Notes under the pieces: generated by a model
Database searches by the model: none
What the model saw: the letters and a program-made list of their open reading frames with translations, nothing else
Told to the model about the DNA's origin: nothing
Made by a program: the position numbers and the translations under genes
Shown here: positions 62,971 through 64,000 of the stretch, one piece after another
Position numbering within the stretch: the stretch's first letter is position 1
How the letters are laid out: each line of letters opens with the position of its first letter
Assembly (NCBI GenBank): GCA_023409265.1
Contig: JAEYHZ010000014.1
Span: forward strand, 248,001 to 312,000
Direction: 5' to 3'
From: Bacillota bacterium
GTDB taxonomy: Bacteria; Bacillota; Clostridia; Acetivibrionales; DSM-1351
DNA: 64,000 nucleotides

Positions 62971-63019
62971 AAAAAGGGAGTGCTGCAAAACGAAGTTCCA
63001 TCCATTCTACAACACTCCC
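62971..63019 (-). terminator. Terminator of the right-edge lipoprotein gene
   Basis: On the minus strand GGGAGTG(TTGTA) ... (TGCAG)CACTCCC followed by TTTTTAAG. It lies behind the lipoprotein gene that reads in from the right edge. Confidence 0.75.
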
Positions 63020-63099
63020 AATAGTAAACTCCTTGCGGCTAAAACTCCAAAAAACCACATTTAGGATTTATTTCTTCTGAAAATTTAAAAGTAAACAAA

Positions 63100-64000
63100 T
63101 TACTTGTGATATTTATCGTATGCCGCCTTACGTTCGTCCATTATGGCCTGGCCGCCTGAAGCAAGATAATCTTTCATACCGTTATCAAATATGGAATCAA
63201 ATTTATCCGGCTTTGCTGTGACAGCCTGAGTTAACATATTATCACGTTTTTCCTTAAGAGCCGGACCCATTCCCTCTTCGGCCTTAATTTCCCCGACATT
63301 AACATGTTTACCAACTGATGCGTCCTTACTTGTCAGTTCGTAGGCCCTTGAAATATAGCTTGGTTCTATACCGGCATACCCGAGAGCCACAGACTTCATG
63401 GTCAAAGCAGGATCACCAAGATCCAGTCCGTTGATTGTCATAGTGTAGTCGATATTCAGCGGAGAGTTCATAAACTTCTCTCCTTTGGTGGCTATACTCT
63501 TTATGAGACCGTCCGCTGTCTTTTCATGTGTAACGCCCTCTTCTCCGATCTGGAGGAATTTACGGTTATCAAGCTTGCTGATCCAGTTGAGGTATAGCAA
63601 GGAAGCAACAGGTTCCTTATTCGTTGCCGGGAAAAAGATTTTGCGGTCAATTGGAGGGCTAAGCAACTTCTTATATCTTCCGGCATCATTTTTAAAACTC
63701 TCAACTGCGATAAATGCCGCATCCGGCCCAACTGTCTTCTTCATATTTGCAATAATACTATCATCCCCATTTCGGTAGGGATAATCCCAATTATGCATCA
63801 TAGCTCCCACATATCCGGCTTTCATCTGGTTGTCAATATTCTTGTCACCGGCAGGATACAGGGGGAAGTCCTTCCAGATCAAACCTGCATTATACCATTC
63901 ATTCAGCTTCTTTATTCCATTTTTAAAGCCCGGATACAGCAAATGTCTGTCATCAAAACCATAAACCAGATATTCCTCATCATTTTCTGCAAATTTGTCA
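63100..64000 (-). CDS. Sugar-binding lipoprotein (LipO-like), C-terminal part
   Basis: The C-terminal 300 residues of a gene that continues past the right edge; the frame is open to 63999. It resembles the other large binding proteins here: KNGIKKLNEWYNAGLIWKDF, GYVGAMMHNWDYPYRN, ASLLYLNWISKLDNRKFLQIG, and an end MKDYLASGGQAIMDERKAAYDKYHK. It is therefore the third importer-type binding protein of the window. Orientation and position suggest it is the last gene of another importer operon, divergent from nothing visible and convergent with the AraC gene at 62.1 kb. Confidence 0.85.
   Translation of the reverse strand, partial: DKFAENDEEYLVYGFDDRHLLYPGFKNGIKKLNEWYNAGLIWKDFPLYPAGDKNIDNQMKAGYVGAMMHNWDYPYRNGDDSIIANMKKTVGPDAAFIAVESFKNDAGRYKKLLSPPIDRKIFFPATNKEPVASLLYLNWISKLDNRKFLQIGEEGVTHEKTADGLIKSIATKGEKFMNSPLNIDYTMTINGLDLGDPALTMKSVALGYAGIEPSYISRAYELTSKDASVGKHVNVGEIKAEEGMGPALKEKRDNMLTQAVTAKPDKFDSIFDNGMKDYLASGGQAIMDERKAAYDKYHK

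Overview
The window reads as a low-GC, spore-forming, motile, plant-fibre-degrading Firmicute, most like a Clostridium cluster III (Ruminiclostridium-type) anaerobe. This is inferred from spmA/spmB, an AbrB regulator with Spo0A-type boxes, a clostridial ferredoxin, a CheA-type chemotaxis operon, and many LplB/YtcP/lipoprotein sugar importers with YesM/YesN and AraC regulators. No database search was possible. No rRNA, tRNA or CRISPR array was recognised. TTG and GTG starts are frequent.

Layout. (1) 1-3.2 kb: cheY-cheA-cheW-mcp, reading left; the chemoreceptor is cut by the window edge. (2) 3.27-4.17 kb: a 186-residue FimB-sized tyrosine recombinase between two near-identical 28-bp inverted sites, next to the chemotaxis operon; this is the best candidate for a new switch or mini-element. 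(3) 4.3-36.6 kb: a backbone in the order of the Bacillus subtilis yaaO-ksgA region (Orn/Lys/Arg decarboxylase, tmk, darA, yaaR, holB, ricT, trmN6, rsmI, abrB, metG, tatD, yabE, rsmA). It is interrupted by a blaI/M56 pair, a YitT protein and a Kef-type antiporter, a Gfo-ThuA-AraC sugar cluster, a HAD phosphatase, a divergent YtpB-like terpene synthase, spmAB, and an ABC importer with a membrane-bound AraC regulator. (4) 37-39.2 kb: a carotenoid/retinoid-type FAD oxidoreductase and a TetR regulator, with paired palindromes over the promoter. (5) 39.3-64 kb: a hemicellulose/glucuronate region. It holds an ABC importer, a YesM/YesN two-component pair, a DeoR regulator, a GH2 beta-galactosidase, two AraC regulators, a five-gene operon (acetylesterase, uxuB, uxuA, GH67 alpha-glucuronidase, GH3 beta-xylosidase) and a further binding protein cut by the right edge.

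How the parts work together. The importers would bring in (methyl)glucuronoxylo-oligosaccharides and other oligosaccharides. The esterase removes acetyl groups, GH67 releases glucuronate, GH3 and GH2 release neutral sugars, and UxuB/UxuA turn fructuronate into mannonate and then 2-keto-3-deoxygluconate. None of the importers has its own ATPase gene here, so a shared MsmX-type ATPase is expected.

The intergenic regions are unusually rich in dispersed, palindromic, MITE-like repeats: about 60-205 bp long, at least three interrelated families, several lying exactly on gene 3' ends and three in successive gaps of the tmk-ricT operon. Two genes also carry tandem duplications of their own stop-codon region.
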